Assembly: GCF_902859625.1 (NCBI RefSeq)
Contig: NZ_CADIJX010000003.1
Location: 248,001 to 312,000 of the forward strand
Length of the DNA stretch: 64,000 bases
Origin: Achromobacter pestifer
GTDB taxonomy: Bacteria; Pseudomonadota; Gammaproteobacteria; Burkholderiales; Burkholderiaceae_B
Direction of reading: 5' to 3'
The notes beneath the pieces are model-generated. The model had not been told where the DNA came from. It did not search any database and saw nothing but the letters and a program-made list of their open reading frames with translations. The translations under genes and the position numbers were made by a program. How positions within the stretch are numbered: position 1 is the stretch's first letter; every line of letters starts with the position of its first letter. Positions 44,871-53,782 of the stretch are shown here, one piece after another.

Positions 44871-45223
44871 GGCGTGTCCTGCGACTCGGCCTGCTGCCGG
44901 TAGTCGCCAAGCAGGTCCGCGGGATCACGTGGCTGGGCGCGTTGCGGCGTCAGGTAGTCGTGAATCCCGACCCGAACCCGCTGCAGGTCCGTCCCCAGGC
45001 GCTCATAGTCGAAGTGGTAGCGAACCCGCTCTTGCGGCGCGGCGACGGCGGACTGCTTGGCTAGGTGGTCGAGAAGATCCAATTGACGGACCACGGCCGC
45101 CAGACGGTCTCGCTCACTTCCGTCGTCAGCCGCGACGGCTTGCTGCGCCGTCGATACGCACGCGAGCAGCAGCACGGCGAATGAGTGCCGCCATGCAAGC
45201 GCTGAGCCGTAAGTCCGTTGCAT
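44867..45223 (-). CDS. RAQPRD-family conjugative element protein
   Basis: 118 residues with a signal peptide (FAVLLLACVSTAQQAVA) and the family-naming motif RAQPRDP near residue 96, within DYLTPQRAQPRDPADLLGDY. A periplasmic protein of unknown role found only in these ICE operons. First gene of the run down to TIGR03744; 98 bases separate it from TIGR03747. Confidence 0.92.
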   Translation of the reverse strand: MQRTYGSALAWRHSFAVLLLACVSTAQQAVAADDGSERDRLAAVVRQLDLLDHLAKQSAVAAPQERVRYHFDYERLGTDLQRVRVGIHDYLTPQRAQPRDPADLLGDYRQQAESQDTP

Positions 45224-45321
45224 CGTGCCATTTCCAGTGAGGGCGAATGGACCGATGCTGGTGCTGCGGCGCTAGGAAAGCCGCAAACAATGGGGACTGC
45301 CGCTTCACCGCATTTCTGTTG

Positions 45322-46071
45322 TCACAGGTACTTCTTGAAGCTGCCTGCAGCCATATCCACCGCCAGTGCCAATAGCAGGGCGGCGGGCAGTAGCACGAGC
45401 AGCGGCGTTACGCTCACCGGCAGCGCCAGATAGATCACCCAAGGGAGCACGGCCAGCGGCATCAGCGCCGCCTTTGCTCGGTGGTAAACAAACCCGGATT
45501 CACGGCCTGCGCCGAACCGTCGGATGTCCCGTCGCACCAGTCCATCGACCAGCCCGACGAATGCCGCCAGCAGAAAGAGCGGCAGCGACAGCACCAATAC
45601 AAAGAGTCGAACGACGAACACGAGGACCGACAAGGCGGCGGCAATCAGGTAGCGCTCCAACCAAACATAGAGTTGACTGATGTAGTAGCGGAAATCGCGC
45701 GTAACACCCTGGCTAGGTGCGGTGGCCTGTGCTGACGCATTGCGCATCCACTCGATCAAACCACTCTTGACGAATATCCACTCGTAGGCCAGCTCCACGA
45801 GCCAATGTGCCGTGCGTCCCGGCTCTTGCACCAGCGCGCTACGTGTGAAGTGGCTGGAGAGTTGGTTGAGTTCGTAGTTGAGCATCCCTTGGGCATGTCG
45901 CCAGCCTTCGTCGGGCCAGAACAAGTGCATGCCGACGCATTCGATCACGATGCAAAGCAGCAGCGACCCGCACAGCACGCCGAACAGCCGGAACGGCAGC
46001 GTGACGAGACCGGCGATCAAGCCTTGTTGCGCAGCCTGCTGGCGTTGTGCCGCGACGGCAGGATCGCTCAT
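45322..46071 (-). CDS. TIGR03747 (DUF4400) conjugative element membrane protein
   Basis: 249 residues with four or five hydrophobic segments (LPFRLFGVLCGSLLLCIVIE, LIAAALSVLVFVVRLFVLVL, LPLFLLAAFVGLVDGLV, VTPLLVLLPAALLLALAV). The VDGLVRRDIRRFGAGRESGF loop is the conserved DUF4400 part. Inner-membrane protein that accompanies TraD, whose stop it overlaps by 4 bases. Confidence 0.88.
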   Translation of the reverse strand: MSDPAVAAQRQQAAQQGLIAGLVTLPFRLFGVLCGSLLLCIVIECVGMHLFWPDEGWRHAQGMLNYELNQLSSHFTRSALVQEPGRTAHWLVELAYEWIFVKSGLIEWMRNASAQATAPSQGVTRDFRYYISQLYVWLERYLIAAALSVLVFVVRLFVLVLSLPLFLLAAFVGLVDGLVRRDIRRFGAGRESGFVYHRAKAALMPLAVLPWVIYLALPVSVTPLLVLLPAALLLALAVDMAAGSFKKYL

Positions 46072-48239
46072 GGACGCTCCTCATCGCCCGACTCGACGTC
46101 CGCGACCATGAGCTCGAAGTCATCGCGCAGGTCCATCGGCAAGCCGCCATCCTGCAAGCCAGGTAGCGCCTCGTTCTGCCACCAGTCGCCGGCGTCCATA
46201 TAGTGCTGCCGCATGTATCCGGCGAGCTGTTGCAGATCCTTGGGCATCGCCTCGTCCGGGTCGGGGGCTGGCAACGGCATGCGCACTTTCCAAAGATTTC
46301 CTCCTTCCAGCAGCGCGAATGCCTGGCCTTTCGGCAGGCCGATAACATGTGCAGGTTCGACTAAGGGAACACTCGACGTGCTGATGCGGTCTTGGGTGTT
46401 GGACGTGAAATCCGTATGTCCGCGGATGTCCGAACTGTCGGTGGCGCCGCTCATCAAGGACGTGGTGTAGACCTCGACTTTAGGGAGTTGCTTCGTGAGC
46501 AACTCGGCGGTGGCCGTCTCGCGCACGCGCAGCATCACCAAGTTGTTGAAGTTCCCGATGACCTGGCCGGCTTTGGCCCGGTTGCCGATGCGCGCTTCGA
46601 TATCGGACAACGTCTGGGTGTAGGCGGTGACTTGGATGCCGGCACCGCCGCCTTTGTTGATCATCGGGATGAATTCGTCTCCCATCAACTCGTTGAACTC
46701 GTCGGCATGAACATTGATCGGCACCTTCGCGCCGGCTACTGCCCCTGGTAAGCCATCGTCGATCCCGAACTTATAGATGTGGCCTGCGACCGACACCAGG
46801 TCCGAGAACATCGAGTTGCCCACGGCGGACGCTACCTCCGCGTCGGACAACGCATCCAAGCCGACATAGACCACGGCTCGCTTGCGGATGATCTGCATCC
46901 AATCGAAGATGGGCCGCGCGTCGGCAAGATCCGAATAGTCTGGCGCCAGCAACTGGGCGATCTTGCCCGTGGTCAACTTCTCCAGCAGCGGCAGCAAGCT
47001 CGCCACGATCTTGTCGAAATACGTGCGGTCGTAGCGCACCGCGCTGCGCAGGCCGTCGAGGACCGGGTCGTAGGTACGCACCTGGGACAAGTACTGCTCG
47101 AGCGCGATCACGCGCTTCTCGCGCCCCACCATGTTGCGCGGAATATTCTTGTCGTTGAGCTTGCCTTCGAGCTGGACGATGACGTCCCACGCTTTTGGCT
47201 CGTTCTTGGCAAAGAATTGTTGGGCGTACTCGATGAACAGCGCATCGATGTTCACGACATGGCGCTGGATCAGCAAGTAGTCCGGACGCTGACCCAGCTC
47301 GACCAAGGCGCGAGCAATGATATTCACAAAGCGCCACGCGAACTCTCTGAATGCTGCGCTGTTGCCTTCGCCCGAGAGTTGCCCAGCGACACGCGTGGCG
47401 ACTTCAGAGATTCGCCCGAAGCGGCCGACCGCGTTGTAGCGGGCGCTAATGTCGGGCCAGCCCAAGTGGAATACATAGAACTCGCCCTCGCGTCCAGCGC
47501 GCTTGGCCTCGACATACATCCTTTTCAGCAGATCCGCGTCGCCCTTCGGATCGAAGACGATCACCACTTCGTGTTCACCGGCGGCGTTGCGGCGCCGAAT
47601 ATCCTGCGTGATGAACAGTTCGGCCAAGCGCGTCTTGCCGCAGCGGGTCGTGCCCAGGACCAGGGTGTGTCCCACCCGCTCGCCCAGCGGAAGCGTGACG
47701 TCGACTTCGTTGGGCTCGATGCCGTGTAGTCGCGGCATTCCCCCGACCGGCGGCAGCGGCCGCACAGGGTTCAGGGGGCTGTCCCACCTTAGCGTTCTGG
47801 CGAGCCGAGATAGCGGAAATGGCGCGAACTCCAGCCGCTCCTCCAGGTGCCGTGCGAGCCGATAGGCGACTGTCGGTTCGACGTAGCGGCGGAACTCGGG
47901 CCGGTACGTTTGCATCAGCCGGTGGGTGTGCCGTTGATCCCACCGGAAGCCGCGGCCAATGAACAGCCGCTGCTGGCTGACTGGTACCGCACGGCTGGTC
48001 ATGACGTAACGCGGCAGGCGGCGGATGTTTCGACGGTAGCGCAGGATCGTCACCGCCTGACGCAGGCGGATGGCGCCGAATAGGACGAAGGCCGACGCGC
48101 TGCCGAGTCCCAGCCGCGGGCTCAGTGCGAGCGACCACGGTGCCGCCAGGCAAACCAGCACGGCGCCGGCGCAGACGGCGACGGTGTATAGCTCCACCGC
48201 AGGGCGCAACAGCACCTCGACCGCATGGGGTTGGGCCAT
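46068..48239 (-). CDS. traD: TraD type IV coupling protein (TIGR03743)
   Basis: 723 residues. Two N-terminal transmembrane helices are followed by Walker A LGTTRCGKTRLAELF near residue 191 and VVIVFDPKGD. Later motor segments include HADEFNELMGD and the VTAYTQTLSDIEARIG region. It receives the relaxase-DNA complex and pumps it into the secretion channel. The SXT-type TraD family is typical of this ICE class. Eleven bases after TIGR03765 in the same transcript. Confidence 0.92.
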   Translation of the reverse strand: MAQPHAVEVLLRPAVELYTVAVCAGAVLVCLAAPWSLALSPRLGLGSASAFVLFGAIRLRQAVTILRYRRNIRRLPRYVMTSRAVPVSQQRLFIGRGFRWDQRHTHRLMQTYRPEFRRYVEPTVAYRLARHLEERLEFAPFPLSRLARTLRWDSPLNPVRPLPPVGGMPRLHGIEPNEVDVTLPLGERVGHTLVLGTTRCGKTRLAELFITQDIRRRNAAGEHEVVIVFDPKGDADLLKRMYVEAKRAGREGEFYVFHLGWPDISARYNAVGRFGRISEVATRVAGQLSGEGNSAAFREFAWRFVNIIARALVELGQRPDYLLIQRHVVNIDALFIEYAQQFFAKNEPKAWDVIVQLEGKLNDKNIPRNMVGREKRVIALEQYLSQVRTYDPVLDGLRSAVRYDRTYFDKIVASLLPLLEKLTTGKIAQLLAPDYSDLADARPIFDWMQIIRKRAVVYVGLDALSDAEVASAVGNSMFSDLVSVAGHIYKFGIDDGLPGAVAGAKVPINVHADEFNELMGDEFIPMINKGGGAGIQVTAYTQTLSDIEARIGNRAKAGQVIGNFNNLVMLRVRETATAELLTKQLPKVEVYTTSLMSGATDSSDIRGHTDFTSNTQDRISTSSVPLVEPAHVIGLPKGQAFALLEGGNLWKVRMPLPAPDPDEAMPKDLQQLAGYMRQHYMDAGDWWQNEALPGLQDGGLPMDLRDDFELMVADVESGDEERP

Positions 48240-48249
48240 GGTGTGCGAG

Positions 48250-48813
48250 TCACTGCTCGATACCCGAGGCAGTGATCAGCACCGGGTAATGGCGCAGATT
48301 CAAGCGTTCGGCAAGATCGTCCCCGGACGTTGGGGTGAGGGTGAGCCCGGGCACCAGTGTGCGCAGTGCCGCCAGGCCACTTGCAGACTCCACATTGACC
48401 ACAAGGCCAGTGGCGTTGAGGTCACGCAAGGTCGCAACTCGCTGGCGTAGCCACGCGCGCGAGCGCTCGTCGTCACCGACCAGGAACAGTGGCGAAAGCC
48501 CTGCAGCCTGGATTGTCCTGCGTGAAACCGTGCCCGGCGCCAGGCGCGCCGAGCGCACCGGAAGCATGGCCGCCTCGTCGACGGGGCCGATCTGGGGCAT
48601 CGGGACCGATCGCGGCGGCGATGCCGGGCGCGCGGCGCGTGGCTGCAGGTCCAGCGCCTCGTAGTACGGCTGTGCGGCGCTCCCGCCGTGGTCCTCGACC
48701 ACGATCAGCGGCGTACCCGCAGGCTGGGCGGCGAGGGTGCCAGCGCATAGCGATAACCCGAGGACAGCCAGGGAGCGCAAACGGAAAACGAGGGTGCAAG
48801 CGTGATTGAGCAT
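48250..48813 (-). CDS. TIGR03765 (PFL_4695) conjugative element protein
   Basis: 187 residues with a signal peptide (LAVLGLSLCAGTLAAQ). The family block GTPLIVVEDHGGSAAQPYYEAL begins near residue 33 and ends in a strand with RHYPVLITASGIEQ. Periplasmic, exact role unknown. The ATG encoding MLNHACTL is preferred to the longer frame since it gives a proper signal peptide. Confidence 0.87.
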   Translation of the reverse strand: MLNHACTLVFRLRSLAVLGLSLCAGTLAAQPAGTPLIVVEDHGGSAAQPYYEALDLQPRAARPASPPRSVPMPQIGPVDEAAMLPVRSARLAPGTVSRRTIQAAGLSPLFLVGDDERSRAWLRQRVATLRDLNATGLVVNVESASGLAALRTLVPGLTLTPTSGDDLAERLNLRHYPVLITASGIEQ

Positions 48814-48881
48814 GTTGGATGCCTCATGCGAAGGAAAGTCGGATGTGCCGGGCCGCTGCGCGACATATGGGGGCGTGGTTT

Positions 48882-49463
48882 TCATGGCGAGGCGGACTGT
48901 CGTGGATGGGCCGACGCATCGGGGCCGAGCACGCGCGCCAGATGCTGGCCGACGCTGCGTCGATAGCGCGCGGCGGGTGCGCCGCCGGCCGGCCGGTGGT
49001 AGCGACCGATAGCCACGAGCCAGTTCTGGCCGGGCGTATGCTGCTCGCGCAGGATCTCAGCGGCGATGGCGAGGTTCAGGTAGGGGTCGAGCAGCTCACA
49101 GGGATGCAGGTAGCGGTGCTTCTGGAAGCCCAGGTTGATCTGGCCCAAGCCTGCGTCGACGCGCGTCGGCGGCACCGTGCGTAGGGCGTGCTGAAGGACG
49201 GCGCAGGCCTCGGCACGGGTGGAAAAGCGTCGGGGCGCACCGGCCACGTTGAGCGACCAGGGCCAGGGCACGAACCGGTCGCCCCGCTTGATGCCGCTCT
49301 CCTGCAATGCGACCGCGTACAACACCGAGGACGGGATGCCGGCATGCTGAGCCGCGAGCTGGTAGGCCGGTGGCGGCACTTCCTGTGCGTGGGCCGGGAT
49401 GAACGCCAGCCAGGCGCCGAGCATCGACGGGGCCAGCCGCAGGCCTAGGGACGCCGCTGCCAT
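48882..49463 (-). CDS. Lytic transglycosylase (SLT domain) of the ICE
   Basis: 193 residues with a signal peptide (MLGAWLAFIPAHA) and a lysozyme-like SLT domain: catalytic Glu in SVLYAVALQESG, then DAGLGQINLGF and NLAIAAEILREQ, and ending with WLVAIGRYHRP. It opens peptidoglycan for assembly of the secretion channel, comparable to VirB1. Overlaps TIGR03759 by about 19 bases. Confidence 0.9.
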   Translation of the reverse strand: MAAASLGLRLAPSMLGAWLAFIPAHAQEVPPPAYQLAAQHAGIPSSVLYAVALQESGIKRGDRFVPWPWSLNVAGAPRRFSTRAEACAVLQHALRTVPPTRVDAGLGQINLGFQKHRYLHPCELLDPYLNLAIAAEILREQHTPGQNWLVAIGRYHRPAGGAPAARYRRSVGQHLARVLGPDASAHPRQSASP

Positions 49464-50179
49464 TGGCCGCCGACCCGCTGCACCACGGCAGGCAGGTCCC
49501 CCTGCAGGCCTAGCGATAGCCAGCGGCCTGCATCGTGATTCAGGGTGATCGCGCCGCCGCGCACCTTGCCCGGGTCGATCCTGGTGAGCTTTGCCCAGTC
49601 GCGAATGCGTGCATCGTCGCCGCGGCTGCCCACCATATAGAGGTCGAACTCGGCAGAGGATGCCTGCAACTGCTGGACGACCGCTCCACACGGCGCGCAG
49701 CCGTCCTTGACAAACACCGCGAGACGCTCCGGTCCTGCTGGCACGGGTGCGGCCGCGACGGTGACATCGGGTAGGCTCACGCGCTGCATGCTTGGATGTA
49801 GACGCTGCCAGGCCGCGTCATAGGCGCGTTGATAGGCCAGCGTCTTCTCGACTCGACGGGCCTCGACTTCCACCTGCAACTCCGCGTAGCGGCGTCGCTC
49901 CTCGTCCGAGCGTGCCTCGATGCCCAGCGCGGTCAGCGGATCGAGATTGGGGGAATAGATCCCCAAGGGACCCTCCATCAGTTCCTTGTAGCGTCCCCAC
50001 TCCTCCGCGCGTAGCCCCCAGTCTCCAGCGAGCGCTGTGTCGCTGCGGGAGGTTGTCGCCGGGCGCTCCTGGCTGGCTTGAACGGTCGGCGATGCGCCGC
50101 GTACGCTCTGCGCGATCGCCGGCAGCGGCCCCGAGGTGGCGAGGCAGGCCCCTACAGCGAGGCTGACGAGAGTGCGCAT
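49445..50179 (-). CDS. TIGR03759 (PFL_4693) conjugative element protein
   Basis: 244 residues with a signal peptide (SLAVGACLATSGPLPAIAQ). The central conserved block is WGLRAEEWGRYKELMEGPLG. A C-terminal thioredoxin-like strand contains VFVKDGCAPCGAVVQQL, with a CxxC. Periplasmic; possibly a redox partner. It abuts the next upstream gene with a 1-base overlap. Confidence 0.88.
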   Translation of the reverse strand: MRTLVSLAVGACLATSGPLPAIAQSVRGASPTVQASQERPATTSRSDTALAGDWGLRAEEWGRYKELMEGPLGIYSPNLDPLTALGIEARSDEERRRYAELQVEVEARRVEKTLAYQRAYDAAWQRLHPSMQRVSLPDVTVAAAPVPAGPERLAVFVKDGCAPCGAVVQQLQASSAEFDLYMVGSRGDDARIRDWAKLTRIDPGKVRGGAITLNHDAGRWLSLGLQGDLPAVVQRVGGQWQRRP

Positions 50180-50859
50180 TACCGTCCCCGTTCAACTGCC
50201 AGGCGATGGACCTCGGTGCCCTGGCGGAAGACGGCAAGTCCGGCCTCAACGGACTCCAGCAACCAGCCGTCCTCCGACTCACCGGGGTGCAGTAGGCGGG
50301 CCTCCGAGAACGCAGCCTTGTCAACGGGCAGGATGGACACGAAGCGCTCGCCACCGCGCATCTCGACGCCGAGGACGGTGAACGGCGGTGGCTCGGGCGC
50401 CTTCGCCTTCGGAGCCGGCGTAGCGCGAGCACGGGCTGGTGCAGGGGCATCTGGCTTTGCCTTGGCCTGCCGAGACTGCAACTGATCGAGACGAGCGACC
50501 AATTGGTCGAGCCGCTGCTCCAGAGGGACCAGACCGTCGGCAGGCAGCCGGTCGCCCACCGCCTGCTCGATGGACGCCAGTCGCTGCTCCAATCCTTGGC
50601 GGTCGGCATCGTAACCGGCCTGGGTCACCGCGGCGGGCTGCTCGCGGTCGTGGTCGATTTGCTGGCCGAGTTCGGCCATGCGGCTTTGAAGCGCCGTCAT
50701 CTGCGACACTTGGACGCTACCCTCAGCCTGCTCGGACAGCCGCGTCAACGCAACATGGTTGATGATCACGGCGATGCTGATCAGCAGCAGCCACGTGGCG
50801 GCGGCGGCCCGGACTAAGGTTGCCCGGGAACGGGGGGGGATCTCGGCCAAGGTGCTCAC
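50179..50859 (-). CDS. ICE membrane-anchored coiled-coil protein
   Basis: 226 residues: one N-terminal transmembrane helix (ATWLLLISIAVIINHVAL), a periplasmic coiled coil (about residues 40-135), a Pro/Ala-rich linker and a small C-terminal domain (FTVLGVEMRGGERFVSILP). I do not know a family name, but a gene of this kind regularly sits between pilL and TIGR03759 in these elements. It could be a pilus-secretion accessory protein. Confidence 0.75.
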   Translation of the reverse strand: MSTLAEIPPRSRATLVRAAAATWLLLISIAVIINHVALTRLSEQAEGSVQVSQMTALQSRMAELGQQIDHDREQPAAVTQAGYDADRQGLEQRLASIEQAVGDRLPADGLVPLEQRLDQLVARLDQLQSRQAKAKPDAPAPARARATPAPKAKAPEPPPFTVLGVEMRGGERFVSILPVDKAAFSEARLLHPGESEDGWLLESVEAGLAVFRQGTEVHRLAVERGR

Positions 50860-51452
50860 GGCCGAGCCTCGGTGGCGATCGGAAAGGCTTCTGCGCCCAG
50901 CGCGCTCTCGGGCGCTGGAGGCGTCACGCCATCAGCGGGTGGCGTGCGCTGGTCGTGGCGAGCAAAGCAGACCTGGCGTTCGGTGTCGTCGACCTGCAGG
51001 TCCCAGGCCGGGCCCGCCAGCGTGAGCAACGCATCGCGCAGCAGGATCGGCCCGAGGCGCAGATGGGCGGCCGGGAGTGGAAGCGCATACAAGGCAGCCG
51101 CATCCGCCCTGTCGCAAAGCCGATACCCCGAGCGAAGCAGTGCGTACCGCAAGGCCTCGCCCACGTCGGCACGAGACGTGTCGGGCATGGTGACGTCGAT
51201 GATCTGCGCCAACAGGTCGCGTTGCGCCGAGCCGGGGGCGAGTTCGACCAGCGTGTAACGTCCATAGCGGACGACCGGAATCCAGTCTGGCTCGGCTAAT
51301 CCGGGTTGGGTGACCGGTGCTTCTTCTGTCGCTTGTTCGATGATCGCCGGAGCCGGCTCCGACGGTGCTGTGACGCAGCCTGCAATCAGTGTGCTGGCCG
51401 CCAGCAACCCGCCGGCGGCCCAACGGTAATGAGTACGGATGATCGGTCGCAT
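50856..51452 (-). CDS. pilL: PilL-like lipoprotein (PFGI-1-class ICE pilus protein)
   Basis: 198 residues with a lipobox (ASTLIAGC) in the signal sequence. The conserved PilL segment VVRYGRYTLVELAPGSAQRDLLAQ is followed by DVGEALRYALLRSGYRLC and LGPILLRDALLTLAG. First gene of the conjugation operon, so its promoter should lie in 51453-51597 unless transcription comes through from the metabolic operon upstream. In PFGI-1-type elements PilL belongs to a type IVb pilus; no other pil genes are in this window. Confidence 0.85.
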   Translation of the reverse strand: MRPIIRTHYRWAAGGLLAASTLIAGCVTAPSEPAPAIIEQATEEAPVTQPGLAEPDWIPVVRYGRYTLVELAPGSAQRDLLAQIIDVTMPDTSRADVGEALRYALLRSGYRLCDRADAAALYALPLPAAHLRLGPILLRDALLTLAGPAWDLQVDDTERQVCFARHDQRTPPADGVTPPAPESALGAEAFPIATEARP

Positions 51453-51597
51453 AGGGCGGTTCCAGGTTTTCTGAACCGCCACCATCGCCCTTGGGGGCGA
51501 CTCCATCAGCAAACAATAGGGAACCTGTGCGGACCGATTAGTGCGTGGCCCGGCAACCTTTAGAGGCCATCCGACGGACCGCTGCCGATGATGTTGT

Positions 51598-52617
51598 CTA
51601 GCTCTCCATGCGCTGCGCGAACTGCCCTACGATTTGCCCCTGCCGTGCGACCGTTCCGACCCACTCGTACACCTGCTGAAAGCCGGATGCCGGCCTCTTC
51701 GGATAGCGTCGGGTGAATGCTACGTTCAGCATGTCACCCTCTTGTACGTCGATGGGGGTTTCGATGGGGAGGTAGGCGTGCTTCCAACTGTCCGATGTCT
51801 CCCCGGCCGCAATGTCACCCCCGGAGATGTCCAGCACCGTGTTGGCTGAGAGGTCGGCCACGAAATAGGCCTTGAAGCCGGTGAAGCGTGCGCCGGCCCG
51901 AAGAACGTACGACCGGCGCTGCGTGTAGGTGGGCGGCTGATCCCAGGCGCCGCCATAGCAGCAAAGCTGCTGCGGATCGGATAGATAAAGCTCGCGCGGG
52001 AGGATGCAGTCGTAGTAGATACTGAACGGCGACCCGATCTCCCGTTGCTTGTAGAGCTGCGCGACGTCGTAGTGTGCGGTAAGGCTAGACACGGAGCCGG
52101 CGCACAGCTGTCGATGGGCCTTGGCCGCAGCCACGGGAACGAGAAAGGATCGGACCGCAAGCGGCAGGACGGCGCCGCCCGGCTTCAGGAAGCGCTTGAT
52201 CGCGTCTTCGAGAATCGGCTGAAAGTTCTCGTTGTCGGCCATGTTGCCGATGATCTCCGATATCAGCACGTCCACTGGTGCTCGCAGTTCGACGTCGTAG
52301 GAGATCTGATTGACGGGAACGAAGCGGTCCCGAAAGCCGGCATCGCTTAGGCGTTGCACGGCCAGCGCAAGGATGTCGGCGTTCATCTCTATGCCGGTCA
52401 CGCTTGCCGCGCCGGCGTGCAGCGCCCATTGGCTCAAGATGCCGGTACCGGTGCCCAGGTCTACGACATGGTCTCCGGGCCGAACAACCTCGAAGATCGC
52501 CTTACGGTAGGCGTGCATACGAAGGGCGTCGTTGAGCATGAGATCGTGAAATGCGTCATCCCATCCGAGCAGCGACTCGGACAAGGGCGTCCACAGTTGT
52601 TCCGTCGCGTAGCGCAT
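51598..52617 (-). CDS. PRMT-like SAM-dependent methyltransferase
   Basis: 339 residues. SAM-binding motif I is VVDLGTGTGILS (residues 51-62), followed by GAASVTGIEMN. The PRMT-type 'double-E' region is represented by ISEIIGN near 119-125 and Glu130. The C-terminal half is beta-rich as in protein arginine methyltransferases. Small-molecule relatives exist: SznE of streptozotocin biosynthesis methylates free arginine. As the last gene of the nitroimidazole-like operon it could methylate the guanidino group of an early intermediate or the ring later. Strong GAGAGGA ribosome site; four bases after the Rieske gene. Confidence 0.8.
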   Translation of the reverse strand: MRYATEQLWTPLSESLLGWDDAFHDLMLNDALRMHAYRKAIFEVVRPGDHVVDLGTGTGILSQWALHAGAASVTGIEMNADILALAVQRLSDAGFRDRFVPVNQISYDVELRAPVDVLISEIIGNMADNENFQPILEDAIKRFLKPGGAVLPLAVRSFLVPVAAAKAHRQLCAGSVSSLTAHYDVAQLYKQREIGSPFSIYYDCILPRELYLSDPQQLCCYGGAWDQPPTYTQRRSYVLRAGARFTGFKAYFVADLSANTVLDISGGDIAAGETSDSWKHAYLPIETPIDVQEGDMLNVAFTRRYPKRPASGFQQVYEWVGTVARQGQIVGQFAQRMES

Positions 52618-52621
52618 GGTC

Positions 52622-52915
52622 TTATTCCTCTCGCGCGTAGTCGTGATTGAAAGGAACGTCGCCCGCCGAATCCGAGGAGCTAAGCGGCTGAGACCTGACG
52701 CTCAGCGCCCCGCAGGCGGGGCCGGCGAGCTGTACGCCCGACTCCAGGCTGAAGACCGAGTGGTGTAGCGGGCAGGTGATCGTCATGCGTGCCTGGTTGA
52801 TATGTCCGTGAGCGAGCCGCCCCGCACGGTGCGGGCAGTGTGCGGGAATGCGGTACCGGCAACCATCCAGCACCAGCGTAAAGCTGCCTTCCTCCGTGTA
52901 GTCGTCGACGTCCAT
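52622..52915 (-). CDS. Rieske [2Fe-2S] ferredoxin
   Basis: 97 residues. The cluster ligands are complete: Cys27-x-His29 (CPHRAG) and Cys48-x2-His51 (CPLHH), with the usual hydrophobic strands and the PAC end region. The small size fits a stand-alone Rieske ferredoxin rather than an oxygenase subunit. Its ATG overlaps the stop of the diiron oxygenase gene (TGATG), so it is probably made at a matched level and may feed electrons to that enzyme. No ferredoxin reductase is present in the window. Confidence 0.88.
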   Translation of the reverse strand: MDVDDYTEEGSFTLVLDGCRYRIPAHCPHRAGRLAHGHINQARMTITCPLHHSVFSLESGVQLAGPACGALSVRSQPLSSSDSAGDVPFNHDYAREE

Positions 52916-53772
52916 CACTCGACGCCGACCGCGACTGGCGCTAGACGAGCGTGGGACAGTCGTGCCTTCAGGACGGCGTCCTTGAACGCCTTGTCGGTGA
53001 TATGACTTGCCAACAACGCCCCTTGAAAGGCCTTGGCGGCGTCGAGCGTTCCGGTCGCATTCATTGCGCTCAGCAGGCGCTGGCCCTCTACGGCGTGGAA
53101 GGCGTCAATGTGTTGGTGCTCGGTATAGTAGGCGTGTGCTCGAATGCCCAGCCGGCGGCATGCCTGGGCGTAGCAGTCGAAGAACGAGGGTATTGCGGTT
53201 TCGAGATAGGTCAGCGCGCCGGCAAAGTACGAAACACTGTCAGCGCGAAGGGTCAGCCAGTAGAACAGGTTGACGAACTCGAAACTCGCCGTGCCGACTT
53301 CATCCGGATAGAAGTCCAGCGACGTTGGCATGTCGAGTTCGCGCAGGAGGTCGAGATAAAGGCTTGTGTGCGCGCGCTTGATGTTCCCAGAGCCAAATTC
53401 GTCGATCATGATTCGCAGAAGCGGCATCTGCGCCTCCAGGGGTAGGCGTGGCAACACGAAGTAGAAGACCTGCGCCTCCGTCAGCCCGTCGATGGCAAAC
53501 TCCTGTACCAGGATGCAAAACTCATCCCGTCGGATCTGGTCCGCCACATAGGTAGCGCTCTCGTTCGGTGCCTGCTGTTCATCATGGACCTGTTGCGCTA
53601 AGGCGCTTCGCAGCGCTGGCAGTGAACTTGGCAGCGGCACGGTGCCGAGTGCAGCCAGCCGATGCGCTATCCATTGGCGCTCGAACGCATCGACTTCTGG
53701 TGCGTGATATCCAGGCGTGAGCAGTCGAGCACGATTCGACTGATACAGGCGCTTCTGAGTGACTGCTTGCAT
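52915..53772 (-). CDS. Haem-oxygenase-like diiron oxygenase, RohS-like (proposed amine-to-nitro oxidation)
   Basis: 285 residues of the 'iron-containing redox enzyme' (HDO) superfamily. A full candidate ligand set is visible: Glu91, Asp124/Glu125, His135 (DEFGSGNIKRAH), Glu191 (YLETAIP), and His219-x3-Asp223-x2-His226, the same spacing as in SznF. HDO enzymes oxidise amines or fatty acids; in the azomycin pathway RohS converts 2-aminoimidazole to 2-nitroimidazole. The neighbours (PLP enzyme, aldolase) make that role likely here. A GGGGG-rich ribosome site precedes the ATG, 10 bases after the aldolase gene. Confidence 0.82.
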   Translation of the reverse strand: MQAVTQKRLYQSNRARLLTPGYHAPEVDAFERQWIAHRLAALGTVPLPSSLPALRSALAQQVHDEQQAPNESATYVADQIRRDEFCILVQEFAIDGLTEAQVFYFVLPRLPLEAQMPLLRIMIDEFGSGNIKRAHTSLYLDLLRELDMPTSLDFYPDEVGTASFEFVNLFYWLTLRADSVSYFAGALTYLETAIPSFFDCYAQACRRLGIRAHAYYTEHQHIDAFHAVEGQRLLSAMNATGTLDAAKAFQGALLASHITDKAFKDAVLKARLSHARLAPVAVGVE

Positions 53773-53782
53773 GTCACCCCCC

